Under the pieces are notes generated by a model, which saw nothing but the letters and a program-made list of their open reading frames with translations, was not told where the DNA came from and ran no database searches. Below, piece by piece: positions 32,997 through 42,412 of a stretch of DNA of 45,106 nt. A program made the position numbers and the translations under genes. This DNA is from JBCCGI01 sp039029355 (lineage in GTDB: Bacteria > Planctomycetota > UBA1135 > GCA-002686595), in contig JBCCGI010000067.1 in NCBI GenBank assembly GCA_039029355.1, positions 1-45,106 of the forward strand, given 5' to 3'. The first letter of the stretch is position 1, and every line of letters begins with the position of its first letter.

Positions 32997-34535
32997 ATGA
33001 ACATCCAGCTCGTCAATCCGCCGGTCTACCTCAACGTCCACGCCATGACGGCGCTCCGGCCGAGCATGCCGCTCGGGCTGGCGTACATCGCGGCAAGTCT
33101 GCGCCGCGAGGGCCACGAGCTGTCGGTCATCGACGCGGTCGCCGAGGCACCGGAGCAGGTCACGAGCGAGGGTCGCATCCACCGGCTCGGGCTCACCCCC
33201 GACGAGATCATCGCGCGCCTCGACCCCGACGCGGACGCCTTTGCGGTCACCAACATGTGGTCGTTCTCGTGGCCGCTGGTGCGCGAGATCCTGCAGAAGA
33301 TCAAGGAAGCCCGGCCCGACGCGGACCTCGTGTGCGGCGGCGAGCACTTCACCGGGCTGCCGGAGTTCTCGCTGAAGCAGGCGCCGATCGACTACATCGT
33401 CGTCGGCGAGGGCGACGAGGCGGCGGTCGAGCTCTTCGCGGCGCTCGAGGACGGCACCCCGGTCGACGATGTCGCGGGGCTGGTCTTCCAGCGCGACGGC
33501 GAGATCGTGCGCACGGGCAAGCGCGCCCGCACGACGGCCATCGACGAGCTGCCCTGGCCGGCGTGGGACCTGTTCGACATCGACACGTACAACAAGTACG
33601 ACCTGGTCACCGGCCTGCACGCCGGCATGACGGTCCCGATCCTGGCCACCCGAGGCTGTCCGTACTCCTGCACGTACTGCTCGTCGCCCAACATGTGGAC
33701 GACCAAGTACGTGACGCGCGAGCCGGTCGACGTCGCGGACGAGATCGAGTTCTACTACCGCCACCGCGGCGCACGGAACTTCCCGTTCCAGGACCTGACC
33801 GCGATCGTCAAGCGCAACTGGATCATCGAGTTCTGCACCGAGCTGCTGGACCGCGGGCTCACCGGCATCACGTGGCAGTTCCCCAGCGGGACGCGCTGCG
33901 AGGTGATCGACGACGAGGTCGCCTCGCTCCTCCTGCGCAGCGGTGGCCGCGCGCTCGCTTTCGCGCCCGAGTCGGGCTCCGAGCGCACGCGCAAGCTGAT
34001 CAAGAAGCGGATGAAGACCGAGAGCCTCTACGACGCGGTCGAGGCCTCGGTGCGCAACAAGCTGAACATCACGGCCTTCCTCGTGATCGGCTTTCCGCAC
34101 GACGAGCCCGGCGACCTGCGTGCGACCCGCAGCCTGGTCCGCAAGCTCGCGATCATGGGCATCGACGACATCGCGATCGGCTTCTTCTTCCCGATCCCGA
34201 ACACCGAGCTCTACTACCAGCTCCGCGAGCGCGGCGACGTGCAGCTCGACGACGAGTTCCTCCTGACGCCGATCTTCGCAAACGACGAGAAGCTGATGGC
34301 GGAGAACAACTACTGCGACCACATGTCGGCGCGTCAGCTGACGTTCTGGAAGTACCGGCTGCTGATCAACTTCTACGGCCTGTCCTTCGCCACGCGCCCG
34401 TGGCGGATCGGCACGATCCTGCTCAACACGCTGCGCGGGCGCGAGACGCGCAAGCTGGAGACCTTCCTGGTCGAGCTGAAGCGTAAGAGCCTCGTCTGGG
34501 TCAAGGGCCGGCGCGCGGCCGAGGCCGCCAGCTAG
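32997..34535 (+). CDS. Cobalamin-binding radical SAM enzyme
   Basis: 512 residues. The N-terminal B12-binding domain is recognisable by LVNPP, PSMPLGLAYIAASLRREGHELSVIDA, AVTNMWSF and LVCGGEHFT. The radical SAM domain begins at RGCPYSCTYC, with the [4Fe-4S] cysteines at 221, 225 and 228, and continues with FQDLTAIVKRNWIIEFC, FAPESGSERTRKLIKKR and FLVIGFPHDEPGDLR. The C-terminal 110 residues form an extra helical region. This class includes methyltransferases and ring-modifying enzymes (BchE-like, lipid and hopanoid modification); the specific reaction cannot be told. A run of seven C lies directly before the ATG, and no Shine-Dalgarno sequence is visible. Confidence 0.9.
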   Translation: MNIQLVNPPVYLNVHAMTALRPSMPLGLAYIAASLRREGHELSVIDAVAEAPEQVTSEGRIHRLGLTPDEIIARLDPDADAFAVTNMWSFSWPLVREILQKIKEARPDADLVCGGEHFTGLPEFSLKQAPIDYIVVGEGDEAAVELFAALEDGTPVDDVAGLVFQRDGEIVRTGKRARTTAIDELPWPAWDLFDIDTYNKYDLVTGLHAGMTVPILATRGCPYSCTYCSSPNMWTTKYVTREPVDVADEIEFYYRHRGARNFPFQDLTAIVKRNWIIEFCTELLDRGLTGITWQFPSGTRCEVIDDEVASLLLRSGGRALAFAPESGSERTRKLIKKRMKTESLYDAVEASVRNKLNITAFLVIGFPHDEPGDLRATRSLVRKLAIMGIDDIAIGFFFPIPNTELYYQLRERGDVQLDDEFLLTPIFANDEKLMAENNYCDHMSARQLTFWKYRLLINFYGLSFATRPWRIGTILLNTLRGRETRKLETFLVELKRKSLVWVKGRRAAEAAS

Positions 34536-34612
34536 GCCGCGCGGGCCGGCGACGATCGGGTCGAATCGAGGCGAAACCCGAGCCGGGGCGGTGCCTAGTG
34601 CGTTGCCCCCCC

Positions 34613-34617
34613 GGAGG
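34613..34617 (+). promoter_or_regulatory. Shine-Dalgarno GGAGG of the 34628 gene
   Basis: GGAGG with a 10-base spacer to ATG 34628; it selects this ATG over the upstream opening of the frame. Confidence 0.65.
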
Positions 34618-34627
34618 ATTCGCCGAC

Positions 34628-35848
34628 ATGAAAGCAGCCCTGCGCGTCGTCTCTCTGCTCGCCCTGTCCGCCATCGCGTCGTCCCAGGCCACGGTTTGGG
34701 TCGTCGACGACGACGCGGGACCGGGCGTCCACTTCACCAACGTCAAGGACGCGCTCGCCGGGAGCGGCGACGGCGACGTCCTGCTCTTCAAGGCCGGCAA
34801 CTATTCGGGCTCGTTCCTGCCGCCCACCTTCTGGACCGAGACGATCGCGGGACGCTCGCTGTCGCTGGTCGCCGAGGACGATGCGGAGGTCGTGTTCGAC
34901 TTCCTGACCCTCGACGTGCGCAACCTCGGGGCGGACGACGTGGTGCTCGTACGCGGGATCGAGTTCCGCACCGCGACGCTGTTCGCCCTCGACAACCTCG
35001 GCACTCTGTGGGTCGAGGACTGCGAGTTCCCGCCCTTTCCGACCCCGAAGCCGGGGCCTATTCGCACTCTGCAGTTGACCAGCAGCGCCAACGTCGCGTT
35101 CGTCGGCGTTGACGTGCAGGGGACGTGGACGGCGTCGGGACTGTCGACCCTGAAGGGCGACGCGCTGGTCGTGACCGACACCACGCTGGCGATCTTGGAT
35201 TCGTCGGTGTCCGGCGGCGACGGCCCCCTCGGGCGCGACGGTGGCAACGGCATAACGCTGGACGGCGGCACGGCCTACCTCGCGGGCTCAACCGTCCGCG
35301 GCGGCGACGGCGGCGAGCTGTTCCAGGGCAACTGCGGGAACGGCGGGCACGGCATCCTGCTCGAGGCCGGAGCACCGCTCCTGCGAACGCTCGACTCCGC
35401 GCTCGCCGGAGGAGACGTCGACGCGACGTGCGCCGGCGTTGCGCAGCCGGGTAGCGCCGTACTGCTGCCTTCGGGAGCGCATCAGGTGCTCGCAGGCACG
35501 GCGCGCTCGTTGACCGCCGACAGTCCGGTGCGCGAGTCGCAGACGCTCGGCGTCCACGTGGCCGGCGCGGCCGGCGATCAGGTGTTCGCGCTCGTGACCG
35601 GCAGCCCTGGCGCGCTCTACCTCGATCCGTTCCAGGGCGTGCTGCTCGTCGGCACGACCTCGCCGCTCGTCCTTCCGCTCGGAGCGCTGCCGGGAACGGG
35701 GCAGGTTGACCTGAGCGTTTCGCTCGGACCGCTGCCCGCGGGTCTGCAGGCCTCGGAGCTGGTGCTGCAGCTCTTCGCGGTGAGCACTGCGCTCGAGCTG
35801 CGGCTCGGCGGCGCGTCGCTGCTTACGATCCTCGACGCGTCGCTGTAG
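34628..35848 (+). CDS. Secreted beta-helix-like protein
   Basis: 406 residues with a signal peptide (MKAALRVVSLLALSAIASSQ). The mature N-terminus WVVDDDAGPGVHFTNVKDALAGSGDGDVLLFKAGNYSG is the standard opening of planctomycete right-handed parallel beta-helix proteins. Glycine-rich rungs follow (SSVSGGDGPLGRDGGNGITLDGGTAYLAGSTVRGGDGGELF). The C-terminal 130 residues (GVHVAGAAGDQVFALVTGSPGALYLDPFQG, GTGQVDLSVSLGPLPAG) form a beta-sandwich-like tail seen in other secreted planctomycete proteins. Function unknown. Confidence 0.8.
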   Translation: MKAALRVVSLLALSAIASSQATVWVVDDDAGPGVHFTNVKDALAGSGDGDVLLFKAGNYSGSFLPPTFWTETIAGRSLSLVAEDDAEVVFDFLTLDVRNLGADDVVLVRGIEFRTATLFALDNLGTLWVEDCEFPPFPTPKPGPIRTLQLTSSANVAFVGVDVQGTWTASGLSTLKGDALVVTDTTLAILDSSVSGGDGPLGRDGGNGITLDGGTAYLAGSTVRGGDGGELFQGNCGNGGHGILLEAGAPLLRTLDSALAGGDVDATCAGVAQPGSAVLLPSGAHQVLAGTARSLTADSPVRESQTLGVHVAGAAGDQVFALVTGSPGALYLDPFQGVLLVGTTSPLVLPLGALPGTGQVDLSVSLGPLPAGLQASELVLQLFAVSTALELRLGGASLLTILDASL

Positions 35849-36061
35849 TTAGCGGACCTGCACGCGCCTGCGCGGCGGTGAGGTTCCCTACGCGGGAGGC
35901 TCATCGTTCGGCACGCCTGCGCCCACAGGCCGAACGGTCCCGGGGATTCGAACGGCGATCGTGATCAGCGCGCGAGTTCTCTGTCGGACCCCGAGAGCGC
36001 TCGGCCCGCCTCCGGAGCTTCGGCAACCTGCCCCGCCCGGCGGCTCGGCCTACGGGACCCA
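35849..36061. other. Gene-free stretch before the orphan C-terminal remnant
   Basis: No convincing ORF, repeat or terminator is seen. Fragments such as GGSAYGTQLG in another frame near 36036-36066 hint that the decayed gene behind the 36062-36265 remnant extended into this part with frameshifts. Confidence 0.4.
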
Positions 36062-36265
36062 GCTGGGACGCTCCCGATCGGCGCGTGCGGCGCGACGGCG
36101 GACTCGCTCGATCCGACGCTGCTGACCATGCTGACGGCGAACGCGGCGGGCGAGGTGGACCTCGATCTGCCAATCCCCGTTTCGCCGGCCGGCGTGCGCG
36201 TCTTCGCGCAGACGCTCGACCTCGCAGCCTGTGAGATGTCGGCGGTGTCGACGCTCGTGTTCTAG
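36062..36265 (+). pseudogene. Orphan C-terminal domain of a secreted planctomycete protein
   Basis: An open frame of about 67 codons ends in TAG at 36263-36265. It encodes AGTLPIGACGATADSLDPTL, then LLTMLTANAAGEVDLDLPIP and ending FAQTLDLAACEMSAVSTLVF. This is the end of the beta-sandwich tail found on many secreted proteins of these bacteria. No start, signal peptide or preceding domain is in frame, so it is most likely a truncated remnant. Confidence 0.55.
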
Positions 36266-36424
36266 CACGGCGCGAGCGGTGTGGAGAGAGCGGCGATCAG
36301 CACGGCCGCCTGAGCGCGAAGGGAGAGACGGATTTCGCAAGTTCGATCGGCTGGGCCCGACCAGCCCGACACGAACAGGCGTCATTCGTCCCCACTTCAG
36401 CCTCAACCTCTCTCTTTCGCAGCC

Positions 36425-38341
36425 ATGCAGCATCAACCGATGCGGCCGCTCCCGGCGGCCGCTGCTCTCCTCTTCTCTCTCTCCGCCCCGCTGGCCGCGC
36501 AGACCACGCGCACGGTCTCCCAGACGCCCGCGGACAACCCGGACTTCTCCAGCATCAACGCGGCCATCGCGGTCTCGTCGAGCGGCGACACGATCCAGGT
36601 CATCGACAACTCGGCCGTCCTCTACAGCGAGGCGGTGGACTACCTCGGGCTCGACCTCGTCATTGAGGCGACCAACGCGCGCGTCGTCATCACCGCGCCG
36701 GTGGCCGCGGCGACGCCGTCGGTCACGTTCAGCGGCGGCGAGACGCGCAGCGCAGTCCTGCAGGGCTTCAGCGTCTCCAACAACGCCGCGGGCGGGATCT
36801 TCTGCGACAGCGCCAGCCCCAGAATCGTCGACTGCTTCGTGGAGAACAACGGCTCCTTCACGCCTCCGATCGTCGGCATGCCGGCCGTCGGCGGTATCTT
36901 CGCGACCGACTCCTCTCCCTCGATCGAGGACTGCCTGGTTCAGGCCAACATCAGCAGCGGCGCCGGCGCGGGCATCCGCGTGGAGGGAACGGACGGGCCG
37001 AGCCTGGTGATCTCGATCTGCGACGTGCTCGGGAACAGCGCCCTGGGCCTCGGTGGCGGCATCTCGATCCTGGACCACCCGGCGGGCACCGTCAGCGATA
37101 GCAGGATCGACGACAACACCTCCGTTGCCGGAGGCGGTGGGATCGCCATCCTCGGCGCGGCTACCGTCGCGATGCGCGTGCTCGACTGCAACATCGAGGA
37201 CAACGCCACGACTTCCCCGCTGGGAACCGACGGCGGCGGTGCGCTGGTCGTGGCCGCGTCGGCCGCCTTTGTCGGCGGGCTCGTCTGGGACAACGACGCC
37301 ACCGGACTGGGCGGCGGCATCGCGATCTCGGGCTCGCAGCTGACGACGCTGACCGACGTGCCGATTCTTGAGGGGACGGCGACCAGCGGCGGCAACCTGG
37401 CCGTGTTCGCCGGGGCAACGCCGACGATCGTGGGCGGCGCGTTGGCCGACGGCAACGCGACCGCGCTCGGGGCGGGCATGTATGTGCTCGATTCGTCGCC
37501 ACGCGTGCTGGGTACGCTGATCCGCACCAACGGCGAGCTCGGCGCGGTACCGGTGACGGGCGGCGGCGTGGCGGTCGAAGGCGACTCGGCGCCGTTTTTC
37601 GACAGCTGCGAGATCCGCAACAACTTCGCGACCTTCCAGGGCGCCGGCGCCTACGTCAACGCGGTGGGCGCGGCCTCGCCGACGGTCTTCCTGCGCTGCC
37701 TCTTCGAGGACAACGGCGAGGATGGCGCCCTGCGCACCACCGAGGGCGGCGGCCTGGCCGCGGTCGACTCGGCCGTCGACCTGCGCCTGAACGAGCTCTA
37801 CGCCAACTTCGCCGACGTCCGCGCGGCGGGCGTACTCTGCCTCGGCTCCACCGCCGGCACGCGCATCGACAACAACGTGATCGGCGGCAACACGGTCACT
37901 CCGAGCGCGCTCCTCGAGGGCTCGGGCCTGCACCACACGGGCGCCACGCCGTCGATGACGTCGAACACCATCGCCTACAACACCGGCACGGGCGCGGGAA
38001 TCTCCTTCGACGTCCCGAACACCGGGCTCCTGATCTACAACCTGATCGCCTGGGGCAACAGCGGCGACCAGATCCGCGCCACCGGCAGCCTGCCGCTGGT
38101 GCGCTGGTCGTCGGTCCAGAACATCAACGTCACCTGGCAGGCCGGACCGGGGATCCAGGTGGGCGTCGACCCGCAGCTGGTCAACCCGGCGGGCCTGGAC
38201 TTCCACATCCAGCCGACGTCGCCGTGCCGCAACGTCGGGCTGCCGGGCGCGCCCGGGGTCACGGGCACGGACTTCGATCTCGAGCCGCGCATCGATCCGA
38301 CGACGAACCGGATCGACATCGGGGCCGACGAGGTTCAGTAG
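36425..38341 (+). CDS. Large secreted parallel beta-helix protein
   Basis: 638 residues. The signal peptide (MRPLPAAAALLFSLSAPLAAQ, following MQHQP) precedes TRTVSQTPADNPDFSSINAAIAVSSSGDTIQVID, the usual pectate-lyase-fold entry. About twenty glycine-rich rungs follow (GGGIAILG, GGGALVVAASAAFVGGLVWDND, GGGIAISG, GAGMYVLDSSPRVLGTLIRTN, GGGVAVEGDSAPFFDSCEIRNN). The end, NPAGLDFHIQPTSPCRNVG ... DFDLEPRIDPTTNRIDIGADEVQ, is the choice-of-anchor-type closing motif with its DIGADE signature. ATG 36425 or 36440 could be the start. No catalytic signature; likely surface or polysaccharide binding. Confidence 0.85.
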   Translation: MQHQPMRPLPAAAALLFSLSAPLAAQTTRTVSQTPADNPDFSSINAAIAVSSSGDTIQVIDNSAVLYSEAVDYLGLDLVIEATNARVVITAPVAAATPSVTFSGGETRSAVLQGFSVSNNAAGGIFCDSASPRIVDCFVENNGSFTPPIVGMPAVGGIFATDSSPSIEDCLVQANISSGAGAGIRVEGTDGPSLVISICDVLGNSALGLGGGISILDHPAGTVSDSRIDDNTSVAGGGGIAILGAATVAMRVLDCNIEDNATTSPLGTDGGGALVVAASAAFVGGLVWDNDATGLGGGIAISGSQLTTLTDVPILEGTATSGGNLAVFAGATPTIVGGALADGNATALGAGMYVLDSSPRVLGTLIRTNGELGAVPVTGGGVAVEGDSAPFFDSCEIRNNFATFQGAGAYVNAVGAASPTVFLRCLFEDNGEDGALRTTEGGGLAAVDSAVDLRLNELYANFADVRAAGVLCLGSTAGTRIDNNVIGGNTVTPSALLEGSGLHHTGATPSMTSNTIAYNTGTGAGISFDVPNTGLLIYNLIAWGNSGDQIRATGSLPLVRWSSVQNINVTWQAGPGIQVGVDPQLVNPAGLDFHIQPTSPCRNVGLPGAPGVTGTDFDLEPRIDPTTNRIDIGADEVQ

Positions 38342-38410
38342 GAGGCCGCAAGTCGAACGGCCCGACGCGCACCGCGAACCGCGCGTCGGGCCTGTTGGCA
38401 ATCGCGGGCT

Positions 38411-41400
38411 CTAGCGCCGCCCCGCCTCCAGCAGGAGCAGGAACCTCCTGTGCGCTCCTTGCAGCTCTTTCGCGGAACCGAGCGCTCCTCGCATCGCTTC
38501 CAACTCGGCCTGGAGCGACTCCCCCACCACGCCGACGGTCGCCGCGTACACGTCGAAGAGGCCCTCGACCAGCCCCGGGTAGTCGTCCGCGGTGACCTTC
38601 CCCGCCGAGAACGCCAGCACGAACTCGCGCGAGCGCTCGACGAGCTCGGCCGAGCCCGGGAGGTTGCAGAGCCGTGGGTGCGTGGCGTAGAGCTCGGCCT
38701 GCCAGTCGACCGTCTGGCGCACGTCGGCCAGGTCGCCGCGCAGCTTGTCAAGCCGCGTGAGCGCGGAGTCCAGGCGCTGGGCGAGGTCGGACGTGCCGGG
38801 GAGCACGAGCTCGGGATCGCCAGCCTCCGCCGCCTTGCTCAGGCGGTCGGCGGCGCCGGAGAGGCCGAAGAGGTCGGCGAAGCCCGGGCGCTTCAGCAGC
38901 GCGTCCAAGCCGCGCTGGCGGTCCGAGCCGTCGCGCAGCAGCTCGACCAGCGCCTTTGGCGACACCTCGCCACGGCCGGCCAGCTCGAGCGCCCGCTTGC
39001 CCTCCCGCGCGGCGCTCTCGTCGCCCTCCAGCGCACCGAGCCGCAGGAACGCCTCGGCGTAGAGCCGGAGCGCCTCGGGCGCGGCGCCCGCGACGGTGGT
39101 CGGCTCGACCGCGATCGTAAAGCCGTTCACGGCGAGGCCATCGACGAGCTCCTGGAAGGACACCGAGTAGAGCGCTCCGCCCTGCCCGGACGTCGCGGGG
39201 ACGGCCAACGCAACCCAGCGGTTCTCGCCGGGCCGCATGCCGGGCAGCGTGAGGAGGTCGCCCTCCATGCGCCCCGCCCCGCCGACGACGCCCGTCACCG
39301 GCTGCTTGAAGAGCCCGACGAAGCGCTCGTCGGGGATCACGCGCAACGTCACGTCGCGCGTCGCGAGCGCCGCGTTGTGGACCAACGCGTGGTACGCGAT
39401 GCTCGATCCCCGGCCGCTGGTCTTGTGGACGCCCATGTTCCGCTGGGCGATGTTGTTGTCGTTCAGGACGATCAGATCCGTCCGCGTGTTGGAGCCCGCG
39501 GGCGGCCAGCCGGGAGCACGCCCGACGAGGCTCGGCCCCGAGAGCGGGTCGTTCGGCGTCGTGATCTCGACCGCGAGGCAGGTATGCGACGAGGTCGTCG
39601 CGTTCAGCGTCCACTCGACGCCGGCGGTCATCGTCTGCACCGTGTCGGCGGCCGCGAAGGTCAAGGTATCCGTGGGCGTCGCGGACACGTCGACGTAGTT
39701 GCTGCCGGTCCCGAACTCCGACTTGAGGAAGCGCAGCGTCACGGTCTCGGCCGAGCCAGAGCCCTTGCGGTGCACGCGGGCAAAGGCGTAGTTGTCCCCC
39801 AGAACCGCGACCTGCGGATCTTCGCTCTGCGGGCGGTCGTTGGCGCTGAAGGGCGCCGGCGCGTCCGTGCGCCGGTTCCAGACGTCGCTCGTCGTGAAGA
39901 AGATCGGATCGGTCGAAGGCTCGAGCCCCGCGTCGTTGTCCGTCGCCGAGTCGGTCCAATCGCGTACGTAGAAGTCCTGGTCGTCGGGGATCTCCTGTAC
40001 GTGGAAGAAGAACGGGTCGATCGACACCGCGACCGTGCCCGTGTTGGCCAGGTTGCGGAGCGTGTTCGCCGTCCAGTCGACGTTGCGCTGGTACGTAACG
40101 CCGTTCGGGAAGTTCGCCGGGTCGGGCGTGTTGTTGGCCGAGAACACGCCGTAGAAGTCCTTGCCCACGGCGGCGAGCCCCATGTAGTCGCCCAGGTACG
40201 GGAAGAAGGCCCTCACCGGCGTCGCCGCCGGCGTCGTGGCGAGCGTCGTGTCGTCCCAGGTCGCGCCGCCGTCGTCCGACGTGCGCAGGTGCGTCTCCCA
40301 GCGCTGGGCCGCGCCGGCACCCGTGAGCACCTGGTAGGCGAAGCCCACCTTCCCGCGCACGGTGACGGCGACGGTCGGGTTGAGCGCGCTCGCCACCGAG
40401 AGCAGGCTCCCCGACCAGTTGTTCCCGCCGTCGGTCGAGCGCCGGATCTGCACCCGCGAGTCCGTACCGCTCGGGCTGTCGTAGTACGCCAGGTAGACGG
40501 TCTGCGAGTCGGTCGGGTCGACCGCGATCGACAGCCGCTCGCCGACCCGCTCCTGCCCCAGCCCGGGGAGGAGCCAGGCGACCGAAATGCCCTGCGCGAC
40601 GAAGCGGCCGGCGAGCCCGTCGCTCGGGTCGGTGAGGTCGGAGAACGGCGTCGCCGACTTGCCCCAGTCGTCGTCGCGGGCCACCACGATGTCGACCGTG
40701 TCCAGGGTCGCGGTGAAGGTCTGGTAGCGGGCGAAGGCCGCGTACACGGTGCCGTCGTGGTGGATCGCCGGCCGGATGGGCGGCGCGTCCTGCATGAACG
40801 GCGGGCGCAGCTCGATCACGCTCGCGGCGAAGCCCCCCGGTGCCGGCGCCGTCGCGGCGTCGAAGGACTGGTCGACCGTCGCGCTCAGCGCCGTCGCGAG
40901 GTCGTTGTTGCCGACGTACACCAGATCGTCGTCCCGCTCGCCGCCGCCCAAGCCGGTGAGCATGCGCGCGAAGGGCTGGTCGACGTTGTTGCGGCTCACG
41001 AGCGTCGTCATCGCCGCCGCGCCCGTGTAGTTCGCGGTGCGCAGGATGTCCATCAGGAGCGACGAACCGCCGCGCAGAATGCCGGCGTAAAGGACCCCGT
41101 TGCGCCCCAGGGCAACGGTGATGTCGCCCGTCATCCCGTTGCCGCTGGGCACGATGCTGTTCAGCAGCCAGGTGTTGCCGCGGTCCGACGAGATGTAGAT
41201 CGGAGCGGTGCCGAGCGCCCCGGTCGGGTTCGGCGTAAAGGCGCTCGCCACGACGTTGTTCGGGTCGTTCGGATCGACCGTGATGTCGGGCTCGCTGTCT
41301 TGGTTCGTCTCGTTGCTCTGCGCTCCCGGGACCATGTTCACGACGCGCACCGTCTGCGCGGCCAGGGGGCCGGCACCGGCGACGAGGAACACCGCGAGCA

Positions 41401-41422
41401 GACTCGGATTCAGACTTCGCAT
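38411..41422 (-). CDS. Secreted sialidase-fold (BNR repeat) protein
   Basis: 1003 residues. After a signal peptide (LLAVFLVAGAGPLAAQ) come Asp-box repeats of the sialidase/exo-glycanase propeller: ISSDRGNTW, RSTDGGNNW and TSDDGGATW, within residues about 30-480. Then beta-sandwich regions (about 480-760), and a helical C-terminal third (LYAEAFLRLGALEGDESAAREG to LLLLEAGRR). No sialidase Arg triad is assigned, so activity is not claimed. ATG 41422 is chosen because GAGGGAG (41437-41431) lies 8 bases upstream; the in-frame GTG at 41443 lies before that site. It follows the lipoprotein gene by 17 bases. Confidence 0.82.
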   Translation of the reverse strand: MRSLNPSLLAVFLVAGAGPLAAQTVRVVNMVPGAQSNETNQDSEPDITVDPNDPNNVVASAFTPNPTGALGTAPIYISSDRGNTWLLNSIVPSGNGMTGDITVALGRNGVLYAGILRGGSSLLMDILRTANYTGAAAMTTLVSRNNVDQPFARMLTGLGGGERDDDLVYVGNNDLATALSATVDQSFDAATAPAPGGFAASVIELRPPFMQDAPPIRPAIHHDGTVYAAFARYQTFTATLDTVDIVVARDDDWGKSATPFSDLTDPSDGLAGRFVAQGISVAWLLPGLGQERVGERLSIAVDPTDSQTVYLAYYDSPSGTDSRVQIRRSTDGGNNWSGSLLSVASALNPTVAVTVRGKVGFAYQVLTGAGAAQRWETHLRTSDDGGATWDDTTLATTPAATPVRAFFPYLGDYMGLAAVGKDFYGVFSANNTPDPANFPNGVTYQRNVDWTANTLRNLANTGTVAVSIDPFFFHVQEIPDDQDFYVRDWTDSATDNDAGLEPSTDPIFFTTSDVWNRRTDAPAPFSANDRPQSEDPQVAVLGDNYAFARVHRKGSGSAETVTLRFLKSEFGTGSNYVDVSATPTDTLTFAAADTVQTMTAGVEWTLNATTSSHTCLAVEITTPNDPLSGPSLVGRAPGWPPAGSNTRTDLIVLNDNNIAQRNMGVHKTSGRGSSIAYHALVHNAALATRDVTLRVIPDERFVGLFKQPVTGVVGGAGRMEGDLLTLPGMRPGENRWVALAVPATSGQGGALYSVSFQELVDGLAVNGFTIAVEPTTVAGAAPEALRLYAEAFLRLGALEGDESAAREGKRALELAGRGEVSPKALVELLRDGSDRQRGLDALLKRPGFADLFGLSGAADRLSKAAEAGDPELVLPGTSDLAQRLDSALTRLDKLRGDLADVRQTVDWQAELYATHPRLCNLPGSAELVERSREFVLAFSAGKVTADDYPGLVEGLFDVYAATVGVVGESLQAELEAMRGALGSAKELQGAHRRFLLLLEAGRR

Positions 41423-41430
41423 CGTGGATT

Positions 41431-41437
41431 CTCCCTC
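41431..41437 (-). promoter_or_regulatory. Shine-Dalgarno GAGGGAG deciding start 41422
   Basis: Read on the minus strand, GAGGGAG with 8 bases to the ATG. It sits between the two gene ends of the lipoprotein/sialidase-fold pair and rules out the GTG at 41443. Confidence 0.7.
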
Positions 41438-41439
41438 GC

Positions 41440-42210
41440 TCACTTGCCTTCGAGCAGCCCCTGAATCTCGCTCAGCCGCTCGATGGGCTGGACGTCCTCG
41501 GGTTCGATCACAACCAGCTCGGCCACGCCGAGATCGTCCCGGCGATGGAGCAGGAAGACGCCCTCGAGTCCCGGCGCCGGCCGCGGCGCGCGGAACCAGT
41601 GCACGTCACGGCTCGCGGGGTAGAGGAACACCAGCTCCCCGTCCCGCGGATCGCCCTTGAGCACCGCCCGCGCGTCCAGGGTCACGCGCGTCCACCGGGG
41701 GTCGTGCTCGGTGCGGCGCGGGGCCTGGCCCTCCTGGCTGTCGACCCGCAGGATGCTCCCCTGCGCCACGAGCGCAGCGGCGTCCAGCCGGGCGCGAAGG
41801 CCCTCGGTCGCCTTCAGGTCGGCGATCTGCCCCAGCCCCTCCGGCGCGCCGCCGGGGGGGACGCCGGTCTCGACCACGGCGATGCCGTCGCCGAACAGCC
41901 AGCCGCGGGTGTAGAACACCGCGCGCTCACCGACCTCGACGTCGTGGCCCTCGGCGAGCAGCACCGTGATCTCGCGCCCGGTGTAGTCAGCGAAGCCGTC
42001 GGGGGCATAGAGCACCCGATCGACGCGCACCACCACGGTGCGGCTGGTGTCCTCCACCTGCTCGAGCGTCGCCGCCCCGAGACGGCGGACCTCACCTTCG
42101 ACGATGAAGTCCGAAGCCGAAACGAGCGTCTGGAAGTCCGCGCGGGGCGTCTTGCACCCCGCCCAGGCGAGCGCGGCGATCAGGCCGCACCCAAGAAGAG
42201 CTAGTCTCAT
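41440..42210 (-). CDS. Lipoprotein upstream of the sialidase-fold protein
   Basis: 256 residues. A lipobox (LAWAGC, Cys19) follows a hydrophobic signal. The mature part has a beta-rich core: DFIVEGEVRRLGAATLEQ, RTVVVRVDRVLYAPDGFADYTGREITVLL, and a second similar half, RWTRVTLDARAVLKGDPRDGELVFLYPAS. These two OB-like or domain-repeat segments suggest an internal duplication. The family is not recognised. GGGAGG lies 5 bases before ATG 42210. The next gene, encoding the sialidase-fold protein, starts 17 bases after its stop, so they form an operon. Confidence 0.75.
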   Translation of the reverse strand: MRLALLGCGLIAALAWAGCKTPRADFQTLVSASDFIVEGEVRRLGAATLEQVEDTSRTVVVRVDRVLYAPDGFADYTGREITVLLAEGHDVEVGERAVFYTRGWLFGDGIAVVETGVPPGGAPEGLGQIADLKATEGLRARLDAAALVAQGSILRVDSQEGQAPRRTEHDPRWTRVTLDARAVLKGDPRDGELVFLYPASRDVHWFRAPRPAPGLEGVFLLHRRDDLGVAELVVIEPEDVQPIERLSEIQGLLEGK

Positions 42211-42412
42211 GTTGTCCTCCCTGGCCGCCGACCGAACGCCGAAGGCCTCCAAGGAGTCCACGGCGAAGGCAACCGCCACCCGCCATCGAATTCACCGATT
42301 TGGCTTCGCCCGCGCGGGTGTGGGACGCCGGGGATCGCGTCAGAAGCCCGCCCGACGATTCGCAATCCGCGATGCAGCGATCCTCACGAACCGCGAATAC
42401 CCGGCCGGGTTC

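Noticed and set aside
38450..41464. A plus-strand open frame of 1004 codons opposite the sialidase-fold gene
   Set aside because: It is an antisense shadow of the minus-strand gene, which has a signal peptide, Asp boxes and a good ribosome binding site.
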